Assembly: GCA_033344895.1 (NCBI GenBank)
Contig: JAWPMN010000001.1
Coordinates: forward strand, 3,356,001-3,420,000
From: Alphaproteobacteria bacterium
Lineage (GTDB): Bacteria; Pseudomonadota; Alphaproteobacteria; UBA8366; Aestuariispiraceae
Length of the DNA stretch: 64,000 nt
Direction: 5' to 3'
The stretch's first letter is position 1; every line of letters begins with the position of its first letter. Shown here piece by piece: positions 7,595-15,934 of this stretch. A program made the translations under genes and the position numbers. The notes under the pieces were generated by a model. It ran no database searches. It was not told the DNA's origin and saw only the letters and a list, made by a program, of their open reading frames with translations.

Positions 7595-9046
7595 ATGGCG
7601 GAAGAAACCCAAGAACTGAATGTTCTCGATCAGATCATGGTCGAGGGCAAGCTGGCGCGGGATGAAGGGCAGAAGGCTTATGCCCGCGACCTGATCGGTG
7701 AGTTCATCGATTCGGTGGTCGAGAGCGGCACGGATGTCTCCAACGACACTGTCGCGGCGATCAATCAGAAGATCGCGGAAATCGACGCGCTGATCACCGA
7801 TCAGCTGAACGAGGTGATGCACCATCCGGACTTCCAGAAACTGGAGGCCAGCTGGCGCGGCCTGCATTTCCTGGTGATGAATACCGAAACCGGAACTCAG
7901 CTCAAGCTGCGTCTGATGAACGCCTCCAAGAAGGATGTTCTCGGCGACCTGGAGAAGGCCGTCGAATTCGACCAGTCCGCGCTGTTCAAGCAGATCTACG
8001 AAGAGGAATACGGGACCTTCGGCGGCTTCCCCTATAGCTGCCTTGTGACCGATTTCGAATTCGGCCGCCATCCGCAGGATTTCGCCCTGATGGAAAAGCT
8101 GGCGGAAGTCGCTGCGGCGGCACATGCGCCGATGATCGCGTCAGCCGGTCCGCGCATGTTCGACATGGACAGCTTTACCGACCTCGGGACACCGCGCGAT
8201 CTGGCGAAGATTTTCGAAAGCGCCGAGATGATCAAGTGGCGCAGCTTCCGGGACAGCGAAGACAGCCGCTACATGGTCCTGACGCTGCCGCACACCCTGA
8301 TGCGTCTGCCCTACGGCCCGGAGACGATCCCGGTGGAGGGGATCGGCTTCACGGAAGATGTCGATGGCCGCGATCATTCCAAATATCTCTGGGGCAGCGC
8401 GTCCTGGGCCCTGGCACAGCGCATCACCAATGCCTTCTCGCTCTACGGCTGGACCGCGGCGATCCGCGGCGTCGAGGGCGGCGGCGTGGTGAAGGGCCTG
8501 CCGACCCATACCTTCAAGACCGACGAGGGCGATATCGCCCTGAAATGCCCGACCGAGATCGCCATCACGGATCGGCGCGAGAAGGAACTGTCCGACCTGG
8601 GGTTCATTGCGCTGTGCCATTGCAAGGGCACGGACTATGCCGCCTTCTTCGGTGGTCAGACCGCGCAGAAGCCGAAGAAGTACAATCTGGACAGTGCAAA
8701 CGCGAATGCGGCGCTGTCGGCACGGCTGCCCTACATCCTCGCCGCATCGCGGTTCGCGCATTATCTGAAGGTCATCATGCGCGACAAGATCGGCAGTTTC
8801 CTGACGGCGGCCAATGTCGAGGAATACCTCAACACGTGGATTGCGAACTACGTGCTGCTGACCGACGACGCGCCGCAGGGCACCAAGGCGCGGTATCCGC
8901 TGCGCGAGGCCCGCGTCGATGTGCGTGAAATTCCGGGCAAGCCCGGCTGCTACAACGCGACCGTTTTCCTGAAGCCGCATTTCCAGCTGGAAGAACTGAC
9001 CGCGTCGGTTCGTCTGGTAGCGGAACTGCCGCCGCCGGCCGCTTAA
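7595..9046 (+). CDS. tssC: T6SS contractile sheath large subunit TssC
   Basis: The 483-residue VipB/ImpC-type sheath protein has the expected length. The N-terminal LDQIMVEGKLARD region corresponds to the helix that ClpV grips in VipB. Also present are SWRGLHFLV, the conserved RFAHYLKVIMRDKIG segment and a C-terminal domain ending FQLEELTASVRLVAEL. It pairs with TssB to form the sheath around the Hcp tube in the cytoplasm. The gene sits between tssB and hcp with short spacers and a GGGGAAG ribosome site, so it is clearly part of the same operon. Confidence 0.97.
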   Translation: MAEETQELNVLDQIMVEGKLARDEGQKAYARDLIGEFIDSVVESGTDVSNDTVAAINQKIAEIDALITDQLNEVMHHPDFQKLEASWRGLHFLVMNTETGTQLKLRLMNASKKDVLGDLEKAVEFDQSALFKQIYEEEYGTFGGFPYSCLVTDFEFGRHPQDFALMEKLAEVAAAAHAPMIASAGPRMFDMDSFTDLGTPRDLAKIFESAEMIKWRSFRDSEDSRYMVLTLPHTLMRLPYGPETIPVEGIGFTEDVDGRDHSKYLWGSASWALAQRITNAFSLYGWTAAIRGVEGGGVVKGLPTHTFKTDEGDIALKCPTEIAITDRREKELSDLGFIALCHCKGTDYAAFFGGQTAQKPKKYNLDSANANAALSARLPYILAASRFAHYLKVIMRDKIGSFLTAANVEEYLNTWIANYVLLTDDAPQGTKARYPLREARVDVREIPGKPGCYNATVFLKPHFQLEELTASVRLVAELPPPAA

Positions 9047-9099
9047 TCGGGCCCGATCGGGGCACAGGGGAAACTCGGCACTAAACAAGGAAGGCCGCT

Positions 9100-9588
9100 A
9101 TGGACGTTCTGGTGATGAAGATCGACGGCATCGAGGGTGAGGCCACGATCGAGAAATATGAGAAGCAGATCATGTGTCAGAGCTTCTCTCATTCGGTTCA
9201 CAACCATCTTCACACCGACGTTTCCAACGTCGGGCGTGCCCGTGGTCGTGTCGAGCACACGGATTTCACGATCACGAAGTATGCGGACAAATCCAGCCCG
9301 CTGCTGAACTACAAGTGCTGCATGGGGGCCAATCTCGGAACGGTGACCTTCACCGTACTGCGTGCATCCGGTCAGGCCGCACATACGCCGCAGATGATCT
9401 ATACGTTGGAGAATGCAATGGTCTCCAACATCGCGATTGCCGGTGGTGGCAACGACTCCCCGGTAGAATCGGTCAGCCTGAACTACACCAAGATCAAATG
9501 GGAAGTGAAGGTTCAGTCCGAGGATATGGCGGAGCCGGGCTCGATCGCGTCGGAATGGGACGTTACGGTCAACAAGGGCGAAGGTTAA
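9100..9588 (+). CDS. hcp: T6SS tube protein Hcp (TssD)
   Basis: The 162-residue protein belongs to the Hcp family, whose hexameric rings stack into the inner tube of the secretion apparatus and can carry small effectors in the lumen. Typical elements are IDGIEGEAT at the start, the HTDFTITKYADKSSP segment and the late SLNYTKIKWEV strand. There is no C-terminal extension that would make it an evolved Hcp with a toxin. The start follows AAGGAAGG. It lies directly after the sheath genes, a usual order. Confidence 0.96.
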   Translation: MDVLVMKIDGIEGEATIEKYEKQIMCQSFSHSVHNHLHTDVSNVGRARGRVEHTDFTITKYADKSSPLLNYKCCMGANLGTVTFTVLRASGQAAHTPQMIYTLENAMVSNIAIAGGGNDSPVESVSLNYTKIKWEVKVQSEDMAEPGSIASEWDVTVNKGEG

Positions 9589-9621
9589 TCCGGCCTTCAT
9601 CGCGGACAGGCGGGGTGTCGC

Positions 9622-10167
9622 ATGGGTGCCGAACTGAATTCTGGACTGAGCACGAGCGACATGCCTTCCTATGTCAGGCGGTCGTTCAAGAGCAGCCACG
9701 CAAAGCGCGTACACCTGAAAGCCGGTATGATGCTGTTCACGGTGTCGCGCCGCGGGAATTTCTCAGGTTCGGCCTCCTTGGGCGGTGTCCCGGAGTTCTG
9801 GTCGCCATACAAGAAGTTCAAGCACGATCCGGGCTTTCAAGCCCGCGCGGAGATGGCCAGAACCGGCGGCATGAAGTCGGAAGAACTGTTCGGGGAAATG
9901 TCCGCCTTCTATGGCAAGCATGCGGGCGGACGTTATGCGATTGTCGCCAAGCTGAGGCGCTCTTGCTATGCCTTTTTCGGACCGATCCGACGCCAGGGAA
10001 AGTCTGCGGCGCAGATCGCGGCGGCCACGGGTTCGGCTGCCTCCGGCGGCGGCGCGGCGGCACCGGGGTCGGAGAAGAATTTCGTCGGGTATCAGCTCTA
10101 TATTCCAAATCTGGAGGAAGGGGCGGATATCCTGCGGGTTCGCAAGCACGATCTACTGAACCTGTAA
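9622..10167 (+). CDS. Unknown protein encoded between hcp and tssE
   Basis: The 181-residue product was not recognised. It has a basic N-terminal part (1-127) with YVRRSFKSSHAKRVHLKAG and a cluster of aromatic residues (VPEFWSPYKKF). A Gly/Ala/Ser linker follows (about 128-150), then a short C-terminal segment (FVGYQLYIPN to the end). There is no signal peptide or membrane helix. It has a good ribosome site (AGGCGGGG), lies 33 bp after hcp and 37 bp before tssE, and must be co-expressed with them. It could be an Hcp-dependent cargo, a baseplate accessory or a chaperone; no toxin motif is visible. Confidence 0.8.
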   Translation: MGAELNSGLSTSDMPSYVRRSFKSSHAKRVHLKAGMMLFTVSRRGNFSGSASLGGVPEFWSPYKKFKHDPGFQARAEMARTGGMKSEELFGEMSAFYGKHAGGRYAIVAKLRRSCYAFFGPIRRQGKSAAQIAAATGSAASGGGAAAPGSEKNFVGYQLYIPNLEEGADILRVRKHDLLNL

Positions 10168-10204
10168 TGCCTCCCCGGGCCCGACGGCCCATTGGAGGAG
10201 CGGT

Positions 10205-10675
10205 ATGAGACCCCTACGCACCAAATCGGGCGCACTGGCCCCGCTTTTCGACCGGCTGACGGATGAAGACCCGGGGGTGCCGAACGAGCCGGTGCCGCGG
10301 CGCTACCTCGACCTCGACGGGTTGGCGGAATCCGTCCAGAGAGAAATCCAGGTGCTACTGAATACCCGCTGCGGATGGGGCGAATCCGACATCGACTACG
10401 ATAACCGGGGAGTGCCCGATTTCGGACTTGTCGACCTGTCGCATCTGTTCACCGCGAATGTGCAGGACCGCAGAAAGGTTGCGCGCCACGTGGCGAAGAC
10501 CATAGCGGCATACGAGCCAAGGCTGTTGAATGTCGCGGTCGTGGTGGAGGCGATCCAGAAGGAAACGGGCCGCCTTGATCTGAGAGTTGAGGGCGGGCTG
10601 CGGTTCGGTGAGGCGATCGAGCCGATCTCCTTTCCGATCCGCGTGGACGGTACGGCAAGTTCGGAGGGGGCATAA
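10205..10675 (+). CDS. tssE: T6SS baseplate wedge protein TssE (gp25-like)
   Basis: The 156-residue protein matches the phage T4 gp25/TssE family. It has an early leucine-rich region (SVQREIQVLLNTR), the Asp/Gly-rich YDNRGVPDFGLVDLSH motif and the YEPRLLNVAV segment, in which the Glu-Pro-Arg is the family hallmark. TssE is part of the baseplate wedge that nucleates sheath assembly. It is preceded by GGAGGAG and separated by 3 bp from tssF. Confidence 0.95.
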   Translation: MRPLRTKSGALAPLFDRLTDEDPGVPNEPVPRRYLDLDGLAESVQREIQVLLNTRCGWGESDIDYDNRGVPDFGLVDLSHLFTANVQDRRKVARHVAKTIAAYEPRLLNVAVVVEAIQKETGRLDLRVEGGLRFGEAIEPISFPIRVDGTASSEGA

Positions 10676-10678
10676 GCC

Positions 10679-12493
10679 ATGGCGCGCGGGACCCGCGATG
10701 AATTGCTGGCCCACTATCAGCGGGAGTTGGGCTATCTGCGCCGCATGGGGCAGGCGTTTGCCGAAACCTATCCGAAGATCGCGGCACGGCTGGAGTTCGG
10801 TGGCGCGGAATCCCCGGACCCCCATGTCGAACGGCTGATCGAGAGTTTTGCCTTCCTGACGGGCCGCATTCAGCAGAATATCGACGCGGAATTCCCTCAG
10901 ATTCCGCAGGCACTACTGGGTATCCTCTATCCGCAGTTCGTCGACCCGGTGCCGTCGATGACCATCGCGCAGTTCAATGTCGACAGCGCCCGCGGCAAAC
11001 TGACCGATGGCTATGAAATCCCGAAATCGTCGGAACTTTTTGCGACCGCACCCAACGGCATGACCTGCCGTTTCCGGACCTCCTATCCGGTAACGCTATG
11101 GCCTGTCCGCGTAGAGGATGCCGCGATCGAATCCACCGATCGCTATGATTTCCTGGACAGTCGTGTCGACGTCAATGCGGTGCTTCGCATTCGGATCCGG
11201 ACGGAAGCCGATGCCTTGCGCGACCTGGGCATGGACACGCTGCGTTTTCATCTGCATGCGGATCGTGTGCTCAGCGATGCGATTTACGAGCAGATATTTG
11301 TCAATGCGCGCGGCGTTGCGCTGATTGCGGACGGCAAGACCAAGGCGCCTGTTGTCAGGCCTCCGAATGCCATACGCCCGGTCGGGTTCGAGCGGGACGA
11401 GGCCATCATCGAGGTTCCGTCGCACGGGCAGCCGGCTTATCACCTGCTGCGTGAGTACTTCACTTTCCCGGACAAGTTCCTGTATTTCGATGTGTCGGGG
11501 CTGTCGGCCGCCGGGGCCGACAAGGAGCTGGATATCCTGATCCTGCTCGACACGCCGCCACCCAGCAGCGTTACCGTCGAAGCCGAGAATTTCCGATTGT
11601 TCTCTACGCCCGTCGTCAACCTGTTCCGCAAGACGTCCGAACCGATCCGGATCGACGGACGCGCGGCCGAGTACCGGCTGATCGGGGACAGGAGACGGGA
11701 ACTGACGACGGAGATTCATTCCATCGTCAGCGTTACGGCCAGCAATCAGGAAGAGGCAGAAGCCTACAGGGTCGAGCCCTTCTTCTCGTTCAACCATGCT
11801 GCCCATAGCCGAAATGCCCGCGCGTTCTGGTACGCACGGCGCGACATGACCGGTCGGTCGGATATGCAGGGAACGGATCTCTATCTTTCCTTCGTGGATC
11901 TGGACTACCGTCCGACCAAGCCGGCGGCGACGACACTTTATGCCCATACCGTATGTACCAACCGTGGGCTGGCGGAGCAGTTGCGGGCAGGCGCTGTGCT
12001 GCAGACGGAGCTTGGCGCGCCCGTGTCATCGATCGTGGCACTCTACAAACCGACACCGCAGATCGAGCCGCCGGTCGGCGGAGAGACGCTGTGGCGCCTG
12101 ATCTCGCATCTGTCGCTGAACTACCTGTCGCTCAGTCAGTTCGACGGTTCGCTGAAGGCCTTGCGGGAAATACTGCGGCTCTACACCAACGACGCCGCCC
12201 CCGGTACGGAACAGCAGATTAACGGGATCGTGGAGATGCAGTGCCGTCGTGCGGTCGAACGCATGGGGCCCGACGCCAGGCGCGGGTTCGCCCGCGGTGT
12301 GGAAGTGCACCTGACCATGGATGAACGGGCCTATGTCGGGTCCAGCGCGATCCTGCTGGCATCGGTCCTGGACCGGTTCCTGGGACTCTACGCATCGATC
12401 AATTCATTTTCCAAGCTGGTCGTGCATTCGGTCCAGCGTGAAGGAGTGTGGAAGGCATGGCCGCCAAGGGCAGGCGATCAACACCTCCTCTGA
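10679..12493 (+). CDS. tssF: T6SS baseplate protein TssF
   Basis: The 604-residue protein has the TssF/ImpG signature near its N-terminus (YQRELGYLRRMGQAFAE, then DPHVERLIESFAFL and LLGILYPQF). It ends with WPPRAGDQHLL, a normal TssF C-terminus. Two copies of TssF with one TssG form a baseplate wedge with TssE and TssK. The gene starts 3 bp after tssE, and its last 37 bases overlap the start of tssG in another frame, which implies tight translational coupling in the complex. Confidence 0.96.
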   Translation: MARGTRDELLAHYQRELGYLRRMGQAFAETYPKIAARLEFGGAESPDPHVERLIESFAFLTGRIQQNIDAEFPQIPQALLGILYPQFVDPVPSMTIAQFNVDSARGKLTDGYEIPKSSELFATAPNGMTCRFRTSYPVTLWPVRVEDAAIESTDRYDFLDSRVDVNAVLRIRIRTEADALRDLGMDTLRFHLHADRVLSDAIYEQIFVNARGVALIADGKTKAPVVRPPNAIRPVGFERDEAIIEVPSHGQPAYHLLREYFTFPDKFLYFDVSGLSAAGADKELDILILLDTPPPSSVTVEAENFRLFSTPVVNLFRKTSEPIRIDGRAAEYRLIGDRRRELTTEIHSIVSVTASNQEEAEAYRVEPFFSFNHAAHSRNARAFWYARRDMTGRSDMQGTDLYLSFVDLDYRPTKPAATTLYAHTVCTNRGLAEQLRAGAVLQTELGAPVSSIVALYKPTPQIEPPVGGETLWRLISHLSLNYLSLSQFDGSLKALREILRLYTNDAAPGTEQQINGIVEMQCRRAVERMGPDARRGFARGVEVHLTMDERAYVGSSAILLASVLDRFLGLYASINSFSKLVVHSVQREGVWKAWPPRAGDQHLL

Positions 12494-13527
12494 TCGAGGA
12501 ACTGCGAAACCGGCCGTATCGCTTCGACTTCTATCAGGCTGTGCGGATGGTGGAACTGTCGCACGGCGTCGGGATCGATCCCGATTCCGGTCGGACTGCG
12601 CTTGGGGAAGGGCCGGATCCGCGGAAGGAGGCGGTGCGCTTCTCCTCGGATCCGTCGCTCGCCTTTCCGCCGAGCGCGATCAAGGACTATCTGCCGCGTG
12701 ACGGCGGACGTCCCGACGACATGACGATCCGATTCCTCGGGCTAGCCGGTGCGTTGGGGCCACTCCCGCGCCCCTTCACGGAACGCCTGATCCGGCGCAT
12801 CGCGAAGAAGGACACGGCGTGGCGCGCCTTCCTGGATGTCTTCAACCATCGTCTCGCCTCGCTGATGGTGCGTGTCCGCAAGGCCCACCGGATCGGTCTG
12901 GACACCCGACCGCCCCATGAAACGCTGATCGCGAAACTGCTGCGGTCGTTCATCGGGCTCGGCACCCGGGGGTTGCGTGACCGGATGTCGGTCGATGATC
13001 GTGCGCTGCTACGCTATTCGGGATTGCTGGTACATCGGCCGAGAACCGCGTTGGGGCTTGAGCGGATGATGCAGGATTATTACGGCCTGCCGGTCCGGGC
13101 GCGTCAGTTTATCGGTGAATGGGTCGCTCTGGAAGAGGGGCAGGAGACTGTCCTTGGCGGAAAGTTGCAGGGCCTTTCCGGGCGCAACAATGCCTTGGGC
13201 ACGCAGGCTTTCCTGGGCAATCGCTACTGGGATCAGCAATCCGGCCTGGAACTTCAGATCGGACCCCTGGACCGCGAAATCTTCGAGAGTTTCCTGCCCG
13301 GCGGTCAGCGCTATACGCCGATGCGGTCGATGGTGATGTTCTATGTCTCCCCGGAGTACAATTTCACCGCCCGCCTGATTGCGGCGCCGTCCGCGGTCCC
13401 TGCCAGCCGTCTCGGTAGCGATCTCCGGCTTGGCTGGACCAGCTGGCTGCGCAGCCGGGACGCCGAGAATGCGGATAGCCAGGTCGTTGTGAAGGTCCGT
13501 GACCGGAGCGCCGTCGCCGCACTGTAA
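12457..13527 (+). CDS. tssG: T6SS baseplate protein TssG
   Basis: A 356-residue TssG/ImpH protein, the clamp that holds two TssF molecules in the baseplate wedge. Family segments include FDFYQAVRMVEL near the start, VRFSSDPSLAFPPS and the later LGLERMMQDYYGLPV region. An in-frame GTG three codons upstream exists, but the ATG at 12457 is preferred. The 37-bp overlap with tssF is genuine because both ends match their families. This is the last gene of the first T6SS block; the next gene is not a secretion component. Confidence 0.95.
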   Translation: MAAKGRRSTPPLIEELRNRPYRFDFYQAVRMVELSHGVGIDPDSGRTALGEGPDPRKEAVRFSSDPSLAFPPSAIKDYLPRDGGRPDDMTIRFLGLAGALGPLPRPFTERLIRRIAKKDTAWRAFLDVFNHRLASLMVRVRKAHRIGLDTRPPHETLIAKLLRSFIGLGTRGLRDRMSVDDRALLRYSGLLVHRPRTALGLERMMQDYYGLPVRARQFIGEWVALEEGQETVLGGKLQGLSGRNNALGTQAFLGNRYWDQQSGLELQIGPLDREIFESFLPGGQRYTPMRSMVMFYVSPEYNFTARLIAAPSAVPASRLGSDLRLGWTSWLRSRDAENADSQVVVKVRDRSAVAAL

Positions 13528-13626
13528 GACGCTCCGTCCTCACCATGCGGGAACCTGCCGCGCCGCTTGCGGTCGTCCCGGACTCCCGCCTATCGTAGGC
13601 ATCCTTTCCGATGCAGCAGGTTCCCC

Positions 13627-14952
13627 ATGTCCCCACCAGTCGATCCCGTCACCCCGAACGATACTGTGCCGTCCGAGGTCGACGTTGTCGTGATTGGCGC
13701 GGGCATCGTCGGTGTCTCCGCAGCCTGGTTTTTGACACGGCGCGGTTTGCGGGTGGCCCTGTGCGAAAAGGGCGTGGTCGGGGGCGAGCAGTCCTCGCGA
13801 AACTGGGGGTACTGCCGACAGCAGGGCCGCGATCCCAAGGAATTGCCGCTGATCATCGAATCCATGCGCATCTGGCGCGGACTTGATGCGGAAATCGAGG
13901 CGGAGACGGGCTTCGTTCAGACCGGCGTCATCTATGTCGCGAATTCCGAAAAGGACATGGCGAGCTACGAAAACTGGCAGAAGATCGCGGGTGAGTATCA
14001 GCTGGATACGAAGACGCTCAACCGCCAGGGTCTCTCGGATCTGCTGCCGAAGCTTGAGGCGGATTGGCCCGGCGCCCTGTGGACGCCCAGTGACGGCCGC
14101 GCCGAACCGTCCCGCGCTGCGCCGGCCATAGCACGCGCGGCGCAACGGGAAGGGGCTACGGTACTGACAGGGTGTGCCGTCCGCGGACTGGAAACGACCG
14201 GTGGAAAGGTCTCCGCCGTCGTGACGGAGAAGGGGCGCATCAACTGCAATGCCGTGGTCCTGGCCGGGGGGGCCTGGTCGTCGCTGTTCCTGCGTCGGCA
14301 CGGGGTGGAGTTTCCGCAGTTGAAGGTGCGTTCTTCGGTCATGCGGACCAGCGAAGGACCTGAGGTGACGCCGGGCGGTCTGTCGACCCCGGAATTTTCC
14401 ATCCGGCGTCGCAACGACGGGAAATACACACTGTCGCGCGGCTTTCACTCGACCTTCCATCTGGTACCGGACGCGTTCCGCTGGTTTGGAAAATTCTGGA
14501 ACGCGTTTCTGGCGGAACGGGGAAGTGTGAAACTGCGCCTCGACGGCGCATTCCTTCGCGACCTTCGAGAGGACAAGGACTGGTCTCTGGAGTCAGAGAC
14601 CCCGTTTGAGCGCAACCGGGTTCTCGACCCGCCGGCAGATCGAAAAATCCTGGATGCCGGCCTGGAGGACTTCCGCAGGCGGTTCCCTGTCCTGAAGGAC
14701 CTCAAGGCGGAGGAATACTGGGCCGGCATGATTGATGTAACGCCCGATGCAGTGCCCTGCATTGCGCCAATCGACCAGATTCCAGGCGTCGTCCTTGCGT
14801 CGGGCTTCTCCGGTCACGGGTTCGGAATCGGGCCGGGCGCCGGGAAACTTGTGTCCGAGATGGTTTCGGGCGCGCCAACCTGTGTCGATCCGACTCCCTT
14901 CCGCTACCAGCGGTTCTTCGATGGTACGCGATTGGCCCCGGCGGAAGTCTAA
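13627..14952 (+). CDS. FAD-dependent amino-acid oxidase/dehydrogenase family protein (DAO superfamily)
   Basis: The protein opens with a dinucleotide-binding motif (VVVIGAGIVGVSAAWFL), then has GEQSSRNWG and a C-terminal ASGFSGHGFGIGPGAGK, both typical of glycine/D-amino-acid oxidase-like enzymes (441 residues). Such enzymes oxidise secondary or D-amino acids with FAD; the substrate is not identifiable. The ATG at 13627 gives a normal N-terminus; an upstream extension is basic and non-conserved in character. It sits inside the T6SS locus between tssG and clpV, and its stop overlaps the convergent binding-protein gene by four bases (CTAA). Confidence 0.88.
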   Translation: MSPPVDPVTPNDTVPSEVDVVVIGAGIVGVSAAWFLTRRGLRVALCEKGVVGGEQSSRNWGYCRQQGRDPKELPLIIESMRIWRGLDAEIEAETGFVQTGVIYVANSEKDMASYENWQKIAGEYQLDTKTLNRQGLSDLLPKLEADWPGALWTPSDGRAEPSRAAPAIARAAQREGATVLTGCAVRGLETTGGKVSAVVTEKGRINCNAVVLAGGAWSSLFLRRHGVEFPQLKVRSSVMRTSEGPEVTPGGLSTPEFSIRRRNDGKYTLSRGFHSTFHLVPDAFRWFGKFWNAFLAERGSVKLRLDGAFLRDLREDKDWSLESETPFERNRVLDPPADRKILDAGLEDFRRRFPVLKDLKAEEYWAGMIDVTPDAVPCIAPIDQIPGVVLASGFSGHGFGIGPGAGKLVSEMVSGAPTCVDPTPFRYQRFFDGTRLAPAEV

Positions 14953-15728
14953 CTGACCGGTGTGTGCATCGACACGATGCCGTCGAGGACGCCGGTTTCC
15001 CGGGCCTTCGTGATCAAGCCGTTTATGCGCCGCAAAAGTCCGGCGCAGGGGGAGCCGCGGGCGATGACGAAATGCACCGGATTGATGGAGATCGGTGTGT
15101 CCAGCGCGGTCAGGCGGTCCCCGCCGGTCAGCTGGGACGCCCAGTATTTCCCTGTGAAGTAGGGAAGAACCCCGTAGTCGACGCGATCCCTCAGGATCAT
15201 CCGCAAGACCTGCTCGTGCTTCTGGACTTCCTGGAGCGGCAACTTGCTGCGGTGGCGTTCGAACCGCGCGCCCCATCGCGCGCCGAGAAGGGCGGCTCCA
15301 AGCCGCCCGTTCAGGTCCTCAGGAGCGGAAAAAGGGAACTCTTCTCCTTTCTTGACGAACACGCTGACTTTGTCTTCGGCGAAAGGAATCGTCAGGAAAC
15401 CGCGCCCTTCCCAACGTTCTGAACCGTTATAGACCCCGGCAATGACGTCGAGGTCACCATGGTCGAACAGCATTTCCGTTCTGGCCCAGGGAACGCGCTC
15501 GCCGAAAACCACGGGAACTTGAAGCTCGTTCCCGATCCAACGGATCAGATCGTAGGCAATGCCCCGTGCCTCATTCGAATCCGCATCGCGAAAGGCGTAG
15601 GGGTACCAGAGGTCCGCTCCACCAACGCGTATCGCCGCGCAGGATCCGTCGGCCATCGCATAACGTGACGGCGCCACAGAGACCGCCAGCACCACAAGCA
15701 GAAACACTATGGCGAGGTGACGAGCCAT
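14949..15728 (-). CDS. Periplasmic solute-binding protein (family 3 type)
   Basis: A Sec signal peptide (MARHLAIVFLLVVLAVSVAP, cleavage likely after AMA) precedes about 233 residues of the bilobal amino-acid-binding-protein type. These include a WYPYAF loop, a LDVIAGVYNGSERWEGRGF segment and a C-terminal helical FVIARG region. The second of two close ATGs is chosen because AAGGGGG lies nine bases before it. No ABC permease or ATPase is nearby, so it may serve a distant transporter or act as a sensor partner. It is the only minus-strand gene inside the T6SS locus. Confidence 0.8.
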   Translation of the reverse strand: MARHLAIVFLLVVLAVSVAPSRYAMADGSCAAIRVGGADLWYPYAFRDADSNEARGIAYDLIRWIGNELQVPVVFGERVPWARTEMLFDHGDLDVIAGVYNGSERWEGRGFLTIPFAEDKVSVFVKKGEEFPFSAPEDLNGRLGAALLGARWGARFERHRSKLPLQEVQKHEQVLRMILRDRVDYGVLPYFTGKYWASQLTGGDRLTALDTPISINPVHFVIARGSPCAGLLRRINGLITKARETGVLDGIVSMHTPVS

Positions 15729-15934
15729 TGATTTCATCCCCCTTCGCTTCGGACCGTCGCTGGATGCCGTGGTCCGTCCCCCACCGGGATCAGCGTAACA
15801 GGGATGGTGACGGTGACGAAATGTTTCCTTTGTGTGACACTTTGGGCGCGGCACTCCAACCGCCTGCATTTCTTGCGCTGCATCTCGAATCGAAGCAGCA
15901 CTAATCACCGCAAGGCGCCAGGAGAGCCGAAGGC

